Assembly (NCBI RefSeq): GCF_000013005.1
Contig: NC_007722.1
Coordinates: 1,493,501-1,557,500, forward strand
Source of the DNA: Erythrobacter litoralis HTCC2594
GTDB taxonomy: Bacteria > Pseudomonadota > Alphaproteobacteria > Sphingomonadales > Sphingomonadaceae
Direction: 5' to 3'
DNA length: 64,000 bases
Part shown: in pieces, positions 46,369 to 55,323 of the stretch
How the letters are laid out: each line of letters starts with the position of its first letter
How positions within the stretch are numbered: position 1 is the stretch's first letter
Made by a program: the position numbers and the translations under genes
Notes under the pieces: generated by a model
What the model saw: the letters and a program-made list of their open reading frames with translations, nothing else
What the model was told of the DNA's origin: nothing
Database searches by the model: none

Positions 46369-47015
46369 CTTTTCGCCAGCCCCTTCTGCTCCATTCGCCA
46401 TTGCGCCATCTCGATCCGGTCCTGCCCGAAGAAAGGCTCGCCTTCGAAGACCAGCGTCGGCACGCCCCAGTGACCGGCCTTTTCCAGTGCGTCCTGGTTG
46501 GCGGCGATTTCGGCGTCGAGCGCTGCTGCATCGCTTGCGGCTTCGGCTTCGAGTTCGGCGAGGTGCAGTCCTGCCCGATCGGCTGCGCCCGCCAGATGGT
46601 CGCCTTCATTCCAGCCGTCGACGCTTCCGTCCCAGATCAATTTGGACGCTTCATAGGCGAACAATAGGCCCTTGCCGCGCCGCGTGGCGGCCTGCCCCAA
46701 GCGGCCAATGCGGTAAATATGCGGCTGGTCTTCGGCTATCTCGCGGGTCATCAGGTTCTGGACCACCGGATCGGGGCGCGGCCAGGCCATGGGGATGCCG
46801 TGAAACTGTGCCGCCCGCATCGAATCCATCACGATGTAGCGCGGCGCCGCTGGGTTGCCTTTGAACAGGATATCGGGATCCCGGATCGCGATCGGCCAGA
46901 CCGTGCGCAGCGTAATGTCGAGATCGTATTCTTCGACCATCGCCTTGTACCGCCCCATCGAAAGGTAGCTGTACGGCGAACGGAAGCTGAAAAAGAGATC
47001 GGCGTGCAGGGTCAT
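46365..47015 (-). CDS. DsbA-family / 2-hydroxychromene-2-carboxylate isomerase-like protein
   Basis: A 216-residue thioredoxin-fold protein of the HCCA-isomerase/kappa-GST type. It starts HADLFFSFRSPYSYLSM with the active-site Ser in place of a CxxC and has GVPTLVFEGEPFFGQDRIE near the C-terminus, which is typical. These enzymes use glutathione in aromatic breakdown or detoxification; no naphthalene-pathway genes are nearby, so the substrate is unknown. The ATG at 47015 matches the family start; the frame is open 22 codons further up. It is linked to genes on both sides by short gaps or overlaps. Confidence 0.88.
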   Translation of the reverse strand: MTLHADLFFSFRSPYSYLSMGRYKAMVEEYDLDITLRTVWPIAIRDPDILFKGNPAAPRYIVMDSMRAAQFHGIPMAWPRPDPVVQNLMTREIAEDQPHIYRIGRLGQAATRRGKGLLFAYEASKLIWDGSVDGWNEGDHLAGAADRAGLHLAELEAEAASDAAALDAEIAANQDALEKAGHWGVPTLVFEGEPFFGQDRIEMAQWRMEQKGLAKR

Positions 47016-47025
47016 GTGCAGGCTC

Positions 47026-47565
47026 CTAGCGGAAGAAGCAGTTGGCCCCTGCATAGAGCCCGGACACCGTATCCCCGTCAAGGAATCCGCCGATCCGCTC
47101 GCCGAGCGCGAATTCTTCGCCGAGCGTGCTGCCTTCGATCATGGAGAAACCTCCGGCCTCGGCGAGTTCCGCGCGCGGTGTGCCGACGCTGCCGCCGCCG
47201 TCCAATGCGATGGCGGGATTGGCCTCGTCGGAATACCAGCCGACCAGGCGGTCTTGCTGAAAGTTTAGAGTCAAGCCGCCTTCGTAGCGGGTGAACTCCA
47301 TCAGGCCTGCCCCGCATTCTTCGTTCGACTGGCGACCCTCGGGCGGGCCGAGCACGGCGCCCATCGCGGTCTCGACCTCGGACCGCCCGGCGGCGAAATA
47401 GAACGCCTCGGCCCCGGCGGCGAGCCCGTCGCCCCTCAGGACGACCTTGCCCGCATCGACCGGCGCGGCTCCGTTTTCCTGCTGCAGCCGCTCCGCCGGC
47501 GACGGGACATCGCTGCCGCATGCGCCCAGCGCGAGAAGTGCCGCCAGCCCCAAGATTACGCGCAT
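47026..47565 (-). CDS. Hypothetical lipoprotein
   Basis: A 179-residue exported protein. The signal peptide MRVILGLAALLALGAC ends in a clear lipobox (LGAC), predicting lipidation. Later residues (VETAMGAVLGPPEGRQSNEE, then CGAGLMEFTRYEGGLTLNFQ) include paired cysteines that could form a disulfide (also NCFFR at the end). No known domain. It lies 4 nt after asd and 10 nt before the HCCA-isomerase-like gene. Confidence 0.8.
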   Translation of the reverse strand: MRVILGLAALLALGACGSDVPSPAERLQQENGAAPVDAGKVVLRGDGLAAGAEAFYFAAGRSEVETAMGAVLGPPEGRQSNEECGAGLMEFTRYEGGLTLNFQQDRLVGWYSDEANPAIALDGGGSVGTPRAELAEAGGFSMIEGSTLGEEFALGERIGGFLDGDTVSGLYAGANCFFR

Positions 47566-47569
47566 CGCC

Positions 47570-48595
47570 CTACCCCTTCTTCAGATGCCGCCGCCCGAGC
47601 AGCTCGGCGATCTGCACGGCATTGAGCGCGGCGCCCTTGCGCAGATTGTCGGATACGCACCACAGCGTCAGGCCGTTCTCGACCGTCGGGTCTTCGCGCA
47701 CGCGGCTGACATAGGTCGCGCCATCGCCTGCGCTTTCTACCGGAGTGACGTAACCGCCGTCCTCGCGCTTATCGACCAGCATGATGCCGGGCGCCTCACG
47801 CAGGATTTCCATCGCCTGTTCCGCGCCGAGCTCGTTCTCGAATTCGATGTTCACCGCTTCGGAATGGCCGACGAACACCGGAACGCGTACGCAGGTGGCG
47901 TTCAATTTGATCCTGGAGTCGAGGATTTTCTTGGTCTCGACCACCATCTTCCACTCTTCCTTGGTCGCGCCGTCATCCATGAAGACGTCGATGTGGGGGA
48001 TGACGTTGAACGCGATCTGCTTGGTGAATTTCTCCGGCACTACCGGGTCACCGACGAAGATCGCGCGGCTTTGCTGGAACAGCTCGTCCATGCCCGCTTT
48101 CCCGGCACCGGAAACCGACTGGTAGGTGCTCACGACCACCCGCTTGATCGTGGCTGCATCGTGCAACGGCTTGAGCGCGACCACCAATTGCGCGGTCGAG
48201 CAGTTGGGATTGGCGATGATGTTCTTCTTTTTGTATTCGTCGATCGCGTCCGGGTTCACTTCGGGCACGATCAGCGGCACATCCGGGTCCATACGGTAGA
48301 GCGAACTGTTGTCGATCACCACGCAGCCCGCCGCCGCGGCTTTGGGGGCATATTCCTTGGCCGGGCCGGAGCCGGCAGAGAACAGCGCGATGTCCCAGCC
48401 GGCCCAGTCGAAATGCTCGATATTTCTGCACTTGAGCATCTTGCCGGTGTCGCCGAATTCGACTTCCGTCCCGTGCGAGCGTGAAGAAGCGACCGCCGCC
48501 ACTTCGTCGCACGGAAACTCGCGCTCGGCGAGGATCTGCATTATTTCCCGGCCGACATTCCCGGTCGCTCCGACCACGGCTACGCGATAGCCCAC
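47570..48595 (-). CDS. asd: Aspartate-semialdehyde dehydrogenase
   Basis: Asd makes aspartate semialdehyde for lysine/DAP, threonine and methionine synthesis. The 341-residue product has the NADP loop VAVVGATGNVGREI, ASSRSHGTEV, the active-site Cys in IANPNCSTAQLV, and the His region VRVPVFVGHSEAVNIEF. Everything is normal for the family. It is the first gene of the long minus-strand run ending in rimK, and is divergent from the alpha/beta hydrolase at 48694. Confidence 0.97.
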   Translation of the reverse strand: MGYRVAVVGATGNVGREIMQILAEREFPCDEVAAVASSRSHGTEVEFGDTGKMLKCRNIEHFDWAGWDIALFSAGSGPAKEYAPKAAAAGCVVIDNSSLYRMDPDVPLIVPEVNPDAIDEYKKKNIIANPNCSTAQLVVALKPLHDAATIKRVVVSTYQSVSGAGKAGMDELFQQSRAIFVGDPVVPEKFTKQIAFNVIPHIDVFMDDGATKEEWKMVVETKKILDSRIKLNATCVRVPVFVGHSEAVNIEFENELGAEQAMEILREAPGIMLVDKREDGGYVTPVESAGDGATYVSRVREDPTVENGLTLWCVSDNLRKGAALNAVQIAELLGRRHLKKG

Positions 48596-48693
48596 TTCAC
48601 TTCTCCGACATCAAAACTGCTTTGCGTGTGGCAGGTAGTCGCGCGATAGCTGCATGGAAAGCCCCTAGGCGGGTGCGACGGGAGAGAATAGCT

Positions 48694-49563
48694 ATGGCCG
48701 GACCAAGCCTGGGCGAATGGAAGGCCAAGGCGCAGCACTTCGCCTACGACGGTCTGCAAATCGCCTTCTGGACCGGCGGCAAGCCGGATGCACGGCCGCT
48801 GCTGCTGGTGCACGGCTATCCGACGGCCTCGTGGGACTGGCACCGGGTCTGGGAGACGCTCGGCAGCAAATACCATCTCGTTGCGCCCGACATGATCGGC
48901 TTCGGCCTCTCGGACAAGCCGCGCTCGGGCTATTCGATCCATCGCCAGGCCGACATGCATGTGGCGCTGCTCGATCATCTGGGCATCGGCGCGTTCGATG
49001 CGCTGGTGCACGATTACGGCGTTTCCGTTGGGCAGGAACTGCTCGCCCGTCGGGCCGAGAGATCGGCGGCGCAGGGGCTCGGCCAAACAGTCTTCCTCAA
49101 CGGCGGTATCTTTCCCGACCAGCACCGCCCGCGCCCGATCCAGAAGCTCGGCACGTCGCCGCTCGGCTTCCTCGTCGGCCTGCTTACCAACCGTGAGAAA
49201 TTCGGCAGGAGCTTTTCCGAGGTCTTCGGCCCGGACACCCAGCCCGGCGCGCAGGAGCTGGACGAATTCTGGGACCTCGTCAGCCACAACGGCGGCAACC
49301 GCATCATGCACAAGCTGCTGCACTATATCGCCGACCGCAAAGAGCATGCCGAAAGGTGGTTCGACGCACTCAGGATCGCGCAAGGCGATATCGGCCTCAT
49401 CAATGGCGCGCTCGACCCGGTCTCTGGCCGGCATGCCTACGAAGCCTGGCGCGAGCGGCTGCCCGACGCGCGGCATCACCTGATCCCGACCGTGGGCCAT
49501 TATCCGCAGGTGGAGGACCCGCAGACGGTGTCGCGCGTGACGCTGGATTGGCTCGCACGCTAA
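48694..49563 (+). CDS. Alpha/beta hydrolase (haloalkane dehalogenase/epoxide hydrolase-like)
   Basis: A 289-residue alpha/beta hydrolase. The oxyanion site is HGYPTASWDW and the nucleophile block is LVHDYGVSVGQ, where Asp replaces the usual Ser. The acid Asp lies in NGALDPVSG and the His in VGHYPQVED. Asp nucleophiles are found in epoxide hydrolases and haloalkane dehalogenases; the substrate is not certain. The ATG at 48694 follows GGGAGAG; the frame is open upstream into asd on the other strand. A CGTCAT-type palindrome follows its stop, between it and the convergent DPP-IV gene. Confidence 0.87.
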   Translation: MAGPSLGEWKAKAQHFAYDGLQIAFWTGGKPDARPLLLVHGYPTASWDWHRVWETLGSKYHLVAPDMIGFGLSDKPRSGYSIHRQADMHVALLDHLGIGAFDALVHDYGVSVGQELLARRAERSAAQGLGQTVFLNGGIFPDQHRPRPIQKLGTSPLGFLVGLLTNREKFGRSFSEVFGPDTQPGAQELDEFWDLVSHNGGNRIMHKLLHYIADRKEHAERWFDALRIAQGDIGLINGALDPVSGRHAYEAWRERLPDARHHLIPTVGHYPQVEDPQTVSRVTLDWLAR

Positions 49564-49564
49564 C

Positions 49565-49645
49565 CGTCATCCTAGCGAAAGCTGGGATCTCGCGAAGCCA
49601 AGCGGGACGGTGTTGAGAAAGATCCCAGCTTTCGCTGGGATGACG
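49565..49645. repeat. Intergenic palindromic repeat (CGTCAT type)
   Basis: The left arm CGTCATCCTAGCGAAAGCTG and its complement at 49621-49645 pair almost perfectly. It fills the gap between two convergent genes and could act as a two-way terminator or end-protecting structure. It is the same family as 33845 and 63567. Confidence 0.8.
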
Positions 49646-49649
49646 CGTG

Positions 49650-51878
49650 CTATTCCGGCGGCGTCACACCATGCGCCCGCAGGAAGCGCATGTAGGTGTT
49701 CCACAAATGCGGCGAAATCTGCTCGCCCGACACGCGGTGTGTGTAGCCCGGATAGAGCATCATCTCGAACGGCACGTTGGCTTCCTGCAGCACGCTGATG
49801 ATCTCGGTCGCGTTCTCGAACACCACATTGTCGTCCGCCATGCCGTGGACGATCAGCAACGGGTCGCTGATTTTGCCCGCATCGGGGATCGCACTGGCGG
49901 CTTCATAGGCTTCGGGCACCTCGCGCGGGTCGCCCATGTAGCGCTCGGTATAATGCGTGTCGTAAAGCTCCCACTTGGTCACCGGCGCGCCGGAAATTCC
50001 GGCGGCGTAAAGCCCAGGATCTGCCTGCAGCTGCTTCAGCGTCATATAGCCGCCATAGGACCAGCCGTAGAGCGCGATCTTGTCGGGATCGACGAAGTCG
50101 AGCGTCTGGAGATATTTCGCCCCCTCGCGCTGGTCGTCGACCTCGACCCCGCCCATCGCGCGGTAGAGCGGCTGCTCGAAAGCGACCCCGCGATTGGCCG
50201 AGCCGCGATTGTCGAGCTCGAACCAGATGTAGCCGGCATCGACCACCGCTTGCTGCAGCGCGCCGTCCCAGCCGCGGGTCACGATCTGCGGGCCGGGGCC
50301 GCTATAGTGATAGTAGAACACCGGATAGCGCTTGCCCGCCTCCTGCTCCGGCGTGACCATCTTCCAGTAGAGATCGGTCTCTCCGTCAGCCGCCTTGATC
50401 GTGCCGAATTGCGCGGGCCGATGGCTGGCGAGATACGGCGCATAGGGATGCTCGCTGTCGAGCGCGTTCTGCTCGACCCAGGCCAGCGGCTCGCCCGCCT
50501 GGTCGGCGAGATAGGTCTGCGAGGGCTGGTCGTGGCTGGAACGCGTGATCAGCAGCGTCTTGCCGTCCTTGTCCATGGTCGCCGAATGCACGAAGCCGCG
50601 CTCGGTCAGGCGCGCCGGTTCGCTGCCCGGCTGCTCGAGATCGAGCGAATAGACGTGCTGCTCGAGCGGATCGTCCTTCGTAGCCGTGAAGAAAACCGTG
50701 CCCTTTTCCTCGTCCAAGCCGACCAGTTTGGTCACGACCCAGTCGCCGCGGGTCAGCTGCTGCCAGCCGTCGGCTGTCCGGCGGTAGAGATGGCCGAAGC
50801 CGTCGCGTTCCGACCACCACAACAGCGAACCGTCCTCCAGCCAGCGATAATCGTCCGACAGGTTGATCCAGTAGTCGTCCATCGCTGCGCGCTCGGTGAA
50901 GGCGATTTCGCTCGCGCCGGTGGCGGGATCGACCTTGAGCACATCCATCACGGTCTGCTCGCGGTTCTGCCGCTGGACATAGAGATTATCATCGGGACCC
51001 CAGTCGACGCGGGCAAGGTAGATGTCGGTTTCTTCGCCGAGATCCGCCTTCACGCGGTTGCCACCGTTGGGATCCATCACGAACAGTTCGACGACCGCAT
51101 TGTCGCTGCCCGCGACCGGATAGCGCTGGTCGAACACCCGCGTGCCGGTCGCGCCGATGGCCGCGCGGGTGACGACGCCGACCGGGCTTTCATCGGTGCG
51201 CTGGACGGCGATGCGCCGGTCCTGCGGCCCCCACCAATAGCCGTCCATCCGGCTCATCTCTTCCTGCGCAACGAATTCCGCCTCGCCCCAGCGGATCAGT
51301 TCGCCTTCTTTCGGCGTGATCGGCGAAGCTTCGCCACCGACTTCGCCGACCCACAATTGCCGGTCGCGCACGAAGGAGACGAATTTCCCGGTCTCGCTCA
51401 GTTTCGGGTTGAGCTCGGTTTCCTCGGTATCGGTCAGCCGCACGATCTCGCCGTCGAGCCTGGCGAGGTAGAGATCGCCGTCGAGCGGCACGAGCACGCC
51501 CGAACCGTCCGTATTCCACGAATAGGAGATGATGCCCTTCAGATCGCCAACCCGCGCTCGCTCGCGCTGCATCTTTTCGTCTTCGCTGAGTTCGCGACCG
51601 CTGCCGAGCATCTCACTGTCGACCAGCATGGTCCACTCGCGGCTCTCGCGGTCATAGGCCCACAGATCGTAGCGCTCGCGCTCGTCCTCGCGGTTGCGCA
51701 GCAGCGTCAGGTAGCGTCCGTCGGGCGACAGCTTGGCCTGTCGCGGCGAAGGCCCGTCGAGCGAAGGCGAAGCGAAAACGCGTTCGAAGGTCAGGTCGGG
51801 CCCTTCGCTCACGGCTTCGTCCTGCGCGATAGCGGGGGTTGCGACCAATGCGGCTGCGGCGAAAAGAAGAAAGCGCAT
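49650..51878 (-). CDS. S9B prolyl oligopeptidase, dipeptidyl-peptidase IV-like, secreted
   Basis: A 742-residue periplasmic serine peptidase that removes N-terminal Xaa-Pro dipeptides. A Sec signal peptide (MRFLLFAAAALVATPAIAQ) is followed by an eight-blade propeller (~40-490) and an alpha/beta hydrolase domain. The nucleophile is in GWSYGGYMT, the Asp in HGMADDNVVFEN and the His in YPGYTHRVSG. The conserved DPP-IV Glu pair is probably in AQEEMSRMDGYWW. The start at 51878 puts the signal peptide first; upstream codons are excluded. It lies convergent with the hydrolase at 48694. Confidence 0.94.
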   Translation of the reverse strand: MRFLLFAAAALVATPAIAQDEAVSEGPDLTFERVFASPSLDGPSPRQAKLSPDGRYLTLLRNREDERERYDLWAYDRESREWTMLVDSEMLGSGRELSEDEKMQRERARVGDLKGIISYSWNTDGSGVLVPLDGDLYLARLDGEIVRLTDTEETELNPKLSETGKFVSFVRDRQLWVGEVGGEASPITPKEGELIRWGEAEFVAQEEMSRMDGYWWGPQDRRIAVQRTDESPVGVVTRAAIGATGTRVFDQRYPVAGSDNAVVELFVMDPNGGNRVKADLGEETDIYLARVDWGPDDNLYVQRQNREQTVMDVLKVDPATGASEIAFTERAAMDDYWINLSDDYRWLEDGSLLWWSERDGFGHLYRRTADGWQQLTRGDWVVTKLVGLDEEKGTVFFTATKDDPLEQHVYSLDLEQPGSEPARLTERGFVHSATMDKDGKTLLITRSSHDQPSQTYLADQAGEPLAWVEQNALDSEHPYAPYLASHRPAQFGTIKAADGETDLYWKMVTPEQEAGKRYPVFYYHYSGPGPQIVTRGWDGALQQAVVDAGYIWFELDNRGSANRGVAFEQPLYRAMGGVEVDDQREGAKYLQTLDFVDPDKIALYGWSYGGYMTLKQLQADPGLYAAGISGAPVTKWELYDTHYTERYMGDPREVPEAYEAASAIPDAGKISDPLLIVHGMADDNVVFENATEIISVLQEANVPFEMMLYPGYTHRVSGEQISPHLWNTYMRFLRAHGVTPPE

Positions 51879-51959
51879 TCCAATCTTTACCTCGTCATTG
51901 CGAGCGAACTGTCGGTTGCTCGCAATGACGAAAATCGTGAGCGAATGCAAAGACCAACG

Positions 51960-51990
51960 AAAAAGGGCGGCCCCTCGCGGAACCGCCCTT
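51960..51990 (-). terminator. Rho-independent terminator after rplS
   Basis: On the minus strand GGGCGG and CCGCCC pair around a short loop and are followed by TTTTTCG (plus-strand A-run at 51960-51964). It ends the trmD-rplS transcript, just before the DPP-IV gene. Confidence 0.85.
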
Positions 51991-52015
51991 CTCAAAATCC
52001 TGTATCGGCAAACGC

Positions 52016-52402
52016 TTATGCGTCGGCCTTCTCACCCTTTGTCGGGCGATTGTCGCGACGCTCGGCGATGCGGGCGCTCTTGCCGGTGCGGCCACGCAGG
52101 TAGTAGAGCTTGGCGCGACGCACGACACCGCGGCGGACCACGGTGATGCTGTCGACGATCGGCGCATAGAGCGGGAACACGCGTTCCACGCCTTCGCCGA
52201 AGCTCATTTTGCGCACGGTGAAGTTGGAGCCCATGCCGCGGTTCGAACGGGCGATGCACACGCCTTCGAAGTTCTGGATACGCTCGCGGTTGCCCTCGGT
52301 CACCTTCACGCCCACGCGAACGGTGTCGCCGGCGCGAAATTCGGGAATGTCCTTCCCGGCAGCGGCCATTTCTTCCGCTTCGATCTGCTGGATCAGGTTC
52401 AC
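52016..52402 (-). CDS. rplS: 50S ribosomal protein L19
   Basis: L19 sits at the 30S-50S interface. The 128-residue protein starts [12 protein letters not shown] from a GTG at 52402 that overlaps the trmD stop (GTGA), and has the standard [33 protein letters not shown] and [19 protein letters not shown]. It is the last gene of the ffh-rpsP-rimM-trmD-rplS block and is followed by a terminator. Confidence 0.97.
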
Positions 52403-53250
52403 TGGTCCGGTTCCTTGTCTTTTCGCCGCGCACCAGAGGCAGACTGGACCCGAACATCCCGATGACGCTCCCATAAGTCCGGCCTGCGTAGCCGTGTGAT
52501 CTCTTCCGCCTGGGCCTTGCGCCAGGCGGCAATCTTCGCATGATCCCCCGATCGCAGCACTTCAGGGATCGTGCGCCCTTCCCATTCGTAAGGTCGGGTG
52601 TAGTGCGGATATTCGAGCAATCCGTCTTCGAAGGATTCCTCGGTACCGCTTGAAGGCGCGCCCATTACCCCCGGAAGCAGCCGAATGCAAGCGTCGAGTA
52701 TGGCCAGCGCGGCAGGTTCTCCGCCCGAGAGGACGATGTCGGCGAGGCTCACCTCTTCGATCTCCGGCCGGGCGTCGAACAGGCGCTGGTCGAACCCCTC
52801 GAACCGCCCGCACAGCATGATGACACCCGGGCCGGCTGCAAGCTCGCGGATGCGGGCTTGGGTGATAGGCTTCCCGCGCGGTGTCATGGCCAGTATCGGT
52901 CGACCGGTCCTAAAATCCGTTCGCCCTGAGCCTGTCGAAGGGTTGTCCTTCTCTTGGGGAGCCGCACCAGAAGTGTAAGGCAGGGCTTCGACAGGCTCAG
53001 CCCGAACGGTTTCCTGAGACGTGACGCTATCGAGCGCCCTCGCCATCACATCCGGTTTGAGCACCATCCCCGCCCCGCCCCCGGCCGGCGTATCATCGAC
53101 CGTGCGGTGCCTGTCGGTGGCAAAATCGCGCGGGTTGACGGTCTCGCACACCCAATCCCCCCGCTCGAGCGCCTTGCCCGCCAGCGACACGCCCAGCGGC
53201 CCGGGAAACATCTCCGGATAAAGCGTCAGGATGGTGGCGGCGAAGGTCAT
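52399..53250 (-). CDS. trmD: tRNA (guanine-N1)-methyltransferase TrmD with in-frame repeat insertion
   Basis: TrmD methylates G37 next to the anticodon and prevents +1 frameshifting; it is normally essential. The knot motifs are intact: [43 protein letters not shown] and [12 protein letters not shown] with the catalytic Asp. The 283-residue length is ~30 above the family. The excess is residues ~81-112 (starting [11 protein letters not shown], ending PSTGSGRTD), encoded by a 93-bp palindromic repeat at 52917-53009 that keeps frame. The insert lies in a surface stretch before the knot. The start overlaps the stop of the small membrane protein gene by 4 nt. Confidence 0.95.
52917..53009. repeat. 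93-bp palindromic repeat inside trmD
   Basis: The left arm (CCGTTCGCCCTGAGCCTGTC) and right arm (GACAGGCTCAGCCCGAACGG) are inverted copies with an ~40-nt loop. 93 bp equals 31 codons, so the frame is kept. The core GAGCCTGTCGAA recurs inside aroA at 59287. Confidence 0.85.
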
Positions 53251-53531
53251 TCAATGACCCTTTCCGCGACTAAGTTCGAAAGCCACGAAATCCCGGCGAA
53301 GATCAAAACAAAGAGCGGACCTACAAATACCTTCCCTGCCTTCGTCCATGGATAAAGGCCCTCCCACGACCATGCGACCCACAAGCCGACCAGTGCCGTT
53401 GGAATGACGAAGTAGGCGAAGACCGAACGGGCTTTATAGGAAGATATGAATCGTCTCACAGCGATATTCAAAAGGCCGCTTATCATCAGAACGGTCGCAA
53501 AACCTGCCAAGAGGTAGAGCCAGATATTCAT
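53247..53531 (-). CDS. Hypothetical small membrane protein
   Basis: A 94-residue protein with three hydrophobic helices (~4-25, 38-54 and 70-88), starting [16 protein letters not shown]. No family recognised. Its stop overlaps the trmD start by 4 nt (ATGA), so it is translated from the same message. It is one of three genes that separate rimM from trmD here. GC is a little lower than in its neighbours. Confidence 0.75.
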   Translation of the reverse strand: MNIWLYLLAGFATVLMISGLLNIAVRRFISSYKARSVFAYFVIPTALVGLWVAWSWEGLYPWTKAGKVFVGPLFVLIFAGISWLSNLVAERVIE

Positions 53532-53549
53532 TGCTCGAAGCTCGCTTGG

Positions 53550-54518
53550 TTACGCACGCCACTTCACCCCATCTTTGGCCCGCGTATCAACGCTCAGCTC
53601 GAACACATCGGGCCGCGAGTAGTGGCCGTCGGTATCGAGGCTGGCGAGGCCTTCGTCGATGGCGGACAGGTCGAGTGTGGCGTGGAGGATCTCCTCGCCC
53701 TCGCCCGCTTGCGCGACTACGCTCGCATCGGGCGCGGCGATCAGGCTGCCGCCTTTGTTGAGGACATCTGCCGGGATTGCTTCGATCAACTCGCGCGCCC
53801 CAGCATCACCACCGCAACGCTCCAACCCGTCCAGCACATCCTCCTTGTGCTGCACCAGCCCTGCCGCCAGCACATAGCATCGCCCCTCCATCGCGTAGTG
53901 GCGACTGGCGATGGCGTATTCTTCGCGCACGGTTGGCCAGGCGGCGACGTGGACGCTCTCGCCCAGATTGTGCATCGCCGCGCGGGCGAGCGGCATCCAG
54001 TGCTCCCAGCAGATCAGGCTGCCGACGCGGCCCCATTCGGCCTGGTGCACGGCCAGGGTCGAGCCATCGCCGCGCATCCATACCAGCCGCTCGCCATGCG
54101 TCGGCACCAGCTTGCGATGGTCGAGTACCGCCTCGCCGGGGCGGAACGTCAGCTGGTTGTTGTAGAGCGAATTGCGCACGCGTTCGTGAGCGCCAATGCT
54201 GATCACCGCACCGTTCGCATCGCACAGTTCCTGCAAAGCCAGCAGCCGCTCGTCATTGGGCACGACCGCGTTCTCCAGCAGGATACGGTGCAGCGCCTTA
54301 CTGCCCGGATGATCCCACAGCGCCGCGCCGGGCGCTTCATCGAGCCACAGCGGATAGCCGCCGAGGAAGGTTTCCCCAAACGCCACCACCTGCGCGCCGC
54401 CCTCGACCGCCTCGCGCGCCAGCTCGGTCGCCTGCGCAATCCCGTCGCCGATGGCGAGCGGGATCGGGCGGCCCTGGACGATGGCGACGTTCAAAGGGGC
54501 ACGATTGCGCTCGGTCAT
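53550..54518 (-). CDS. Carbon-nitrogen hydrolase (nitrilase family)
   Basis: A 322-residue nitrilase-superfamily enzyme. The catalytic triad is visible: Glu in VAFGETFLGGYP, Lys in DHRKLVPTHGE and Cys in SLICWEHWMP. The sequence around the Cys (ICWEHWMPLAR) is typical of branch-1 nitrilases and cyanide-type hydrolases that convert nitriles to acids plus ammonia. Length fits. It lies between a small membrane protein and a lipoprotein gene in the expanded rimM-trmD interval. Substrate unknown. Confidence 0.9.
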   Translation of the reverse strand: MTERNRAPLNVAIVQGRPIPLAIGDGIAQATELAREAVEGGAQVVAFGETFLGGYPLWLDEAPGAALWDHPGSKALHRILLENAVVPNDERLLALQELCDANGAVISIGAHERVRNSLYNNQLTFRPGEAVLDHRKLVPTHGERLVWMRGDGSTLAVHQAEWGRVGSLICWEHWMPLARAAMHNLGESVHVAAWPTVREEYAIASRHYAMEGRCYVLAAGLVQHKEDVLDGLERCGGDAGARELIEAIPADVLNKGGSLIAAPDASVVAQAGEGEEILHATLDLSAIDEGLASLDTDGHYSRPDVFELSVDTRAKDGVKWRA

Positions 54519-54559
54519 GCCTTGCCGCCTAGCGCGGCGGCAGGCCTAACGCCAGCGGC

Positions 54560-55288
54560 TCATCCGCATTTAACGAAGACCACGCCATCTCCCTTGATCG
54601 TCGCGCTGCCGATCCGGATCGGGTCGTATTCGGCATCTGTTGCCGGACGCAGGATCGCCAGCCCGTCGGGGCCCCGGCTTTCGATCGGCAGATCGTCCAT
54701 CGGCTCGTCGAGATCGATGCGCGGATACTGGTCGAGCACAACCAGGGCCGAATCATCGTGGCGGCTGATATCGCCTTGCAGGACCGTCGCGGCGGGGCTG
54801 GTTACGATGCGGAAATCGGGCCGGTCGCAATCGGCATCGGGTCCCTTGGCGACCCAGCTGCCGGTGACATATTCGACCGTCAGTTTCACGCCGCCCGCCC
54901 GCGCCGGGTCGCGATCCCGAGCCGGGGGGTCGATTTCCTCGATGCGCTCGGGAACGAGCGTGCCTTTGCCTTGCATGCAGATGCTTGCGTCCATCCGCTC
55001 CCCCGTGAACCGGACGTAGTCGCCGGGCCCGAAATCGGCTTCGCCGAGGCTCAGGGACCAGACATCGCCATCGGGCGTGGTGAGCACCGGGCATTCCACG
55101 CCGTCGCTGATGCGGCCTTCGACAGTGATCGGTTGCGGCTCACCCGAGGGCCGCGTGGCGGCGGGCGATCCATCGGTGCCATCCGTGTCAGGTGCGTCGA
55201 TTGCCTCGCCGTCGGAACCCGAACAGGCCACGCTGGCCGCTGCGGTGAAGGCGAGAAGGATGATTGATCGTTTTGGCAATTGTCTCAT
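54560..55288 (-). CDS. Hypothetical exported protein, possible lipoprotein
   Basis: A 242-residue secreted protein of unknown function. The signal peptide MRQLPKRSIILLAFTAAA is followed by SVAC, a weak lipobox because the -3 position is Ser. A Gly/Asp/Thr/Pro-rich linker (~23-50) precedes a beta-rich domain containing VECPVLTTPDGDVWSLSLG. No known domain. It is part of the three-gene insert between rimM and trmD. Confidence 0.75.
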   Translation of the reverse strand: MRQLPKRSIILLAFTAAASVACSGSDGEAIDAPDTDGTDGSPAATRPSGEPQPITVEGRISDGVECPVLTTPDGDVWSLSLGEADFGPGDYVRFTGERMDASICMQGKGTLVPERIEEIDPPARDRDPARAGGVKLTVEYVTGSWVAKGPDADCDRPDFRIVTSPAATVLQGDISRHDDSALVVLDQYPRIDLDEPMDDLPIESRGPDGLAILRPATDAEYDPIRIGSATIKGDGVVFVKCG

Positions 55289-55323
55289 GCTTTTTTAGCG
55301 CACGAACACCGCCGATTGTTCCA

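Noticed and set aside
49647..52103. 818-codon open frame on the plus strand opposite the DPP-IV gene
   Set aside because: It mirrors the codon pattern of the real gene in high-GC DNA, has no domain and spans the rplS terminator.
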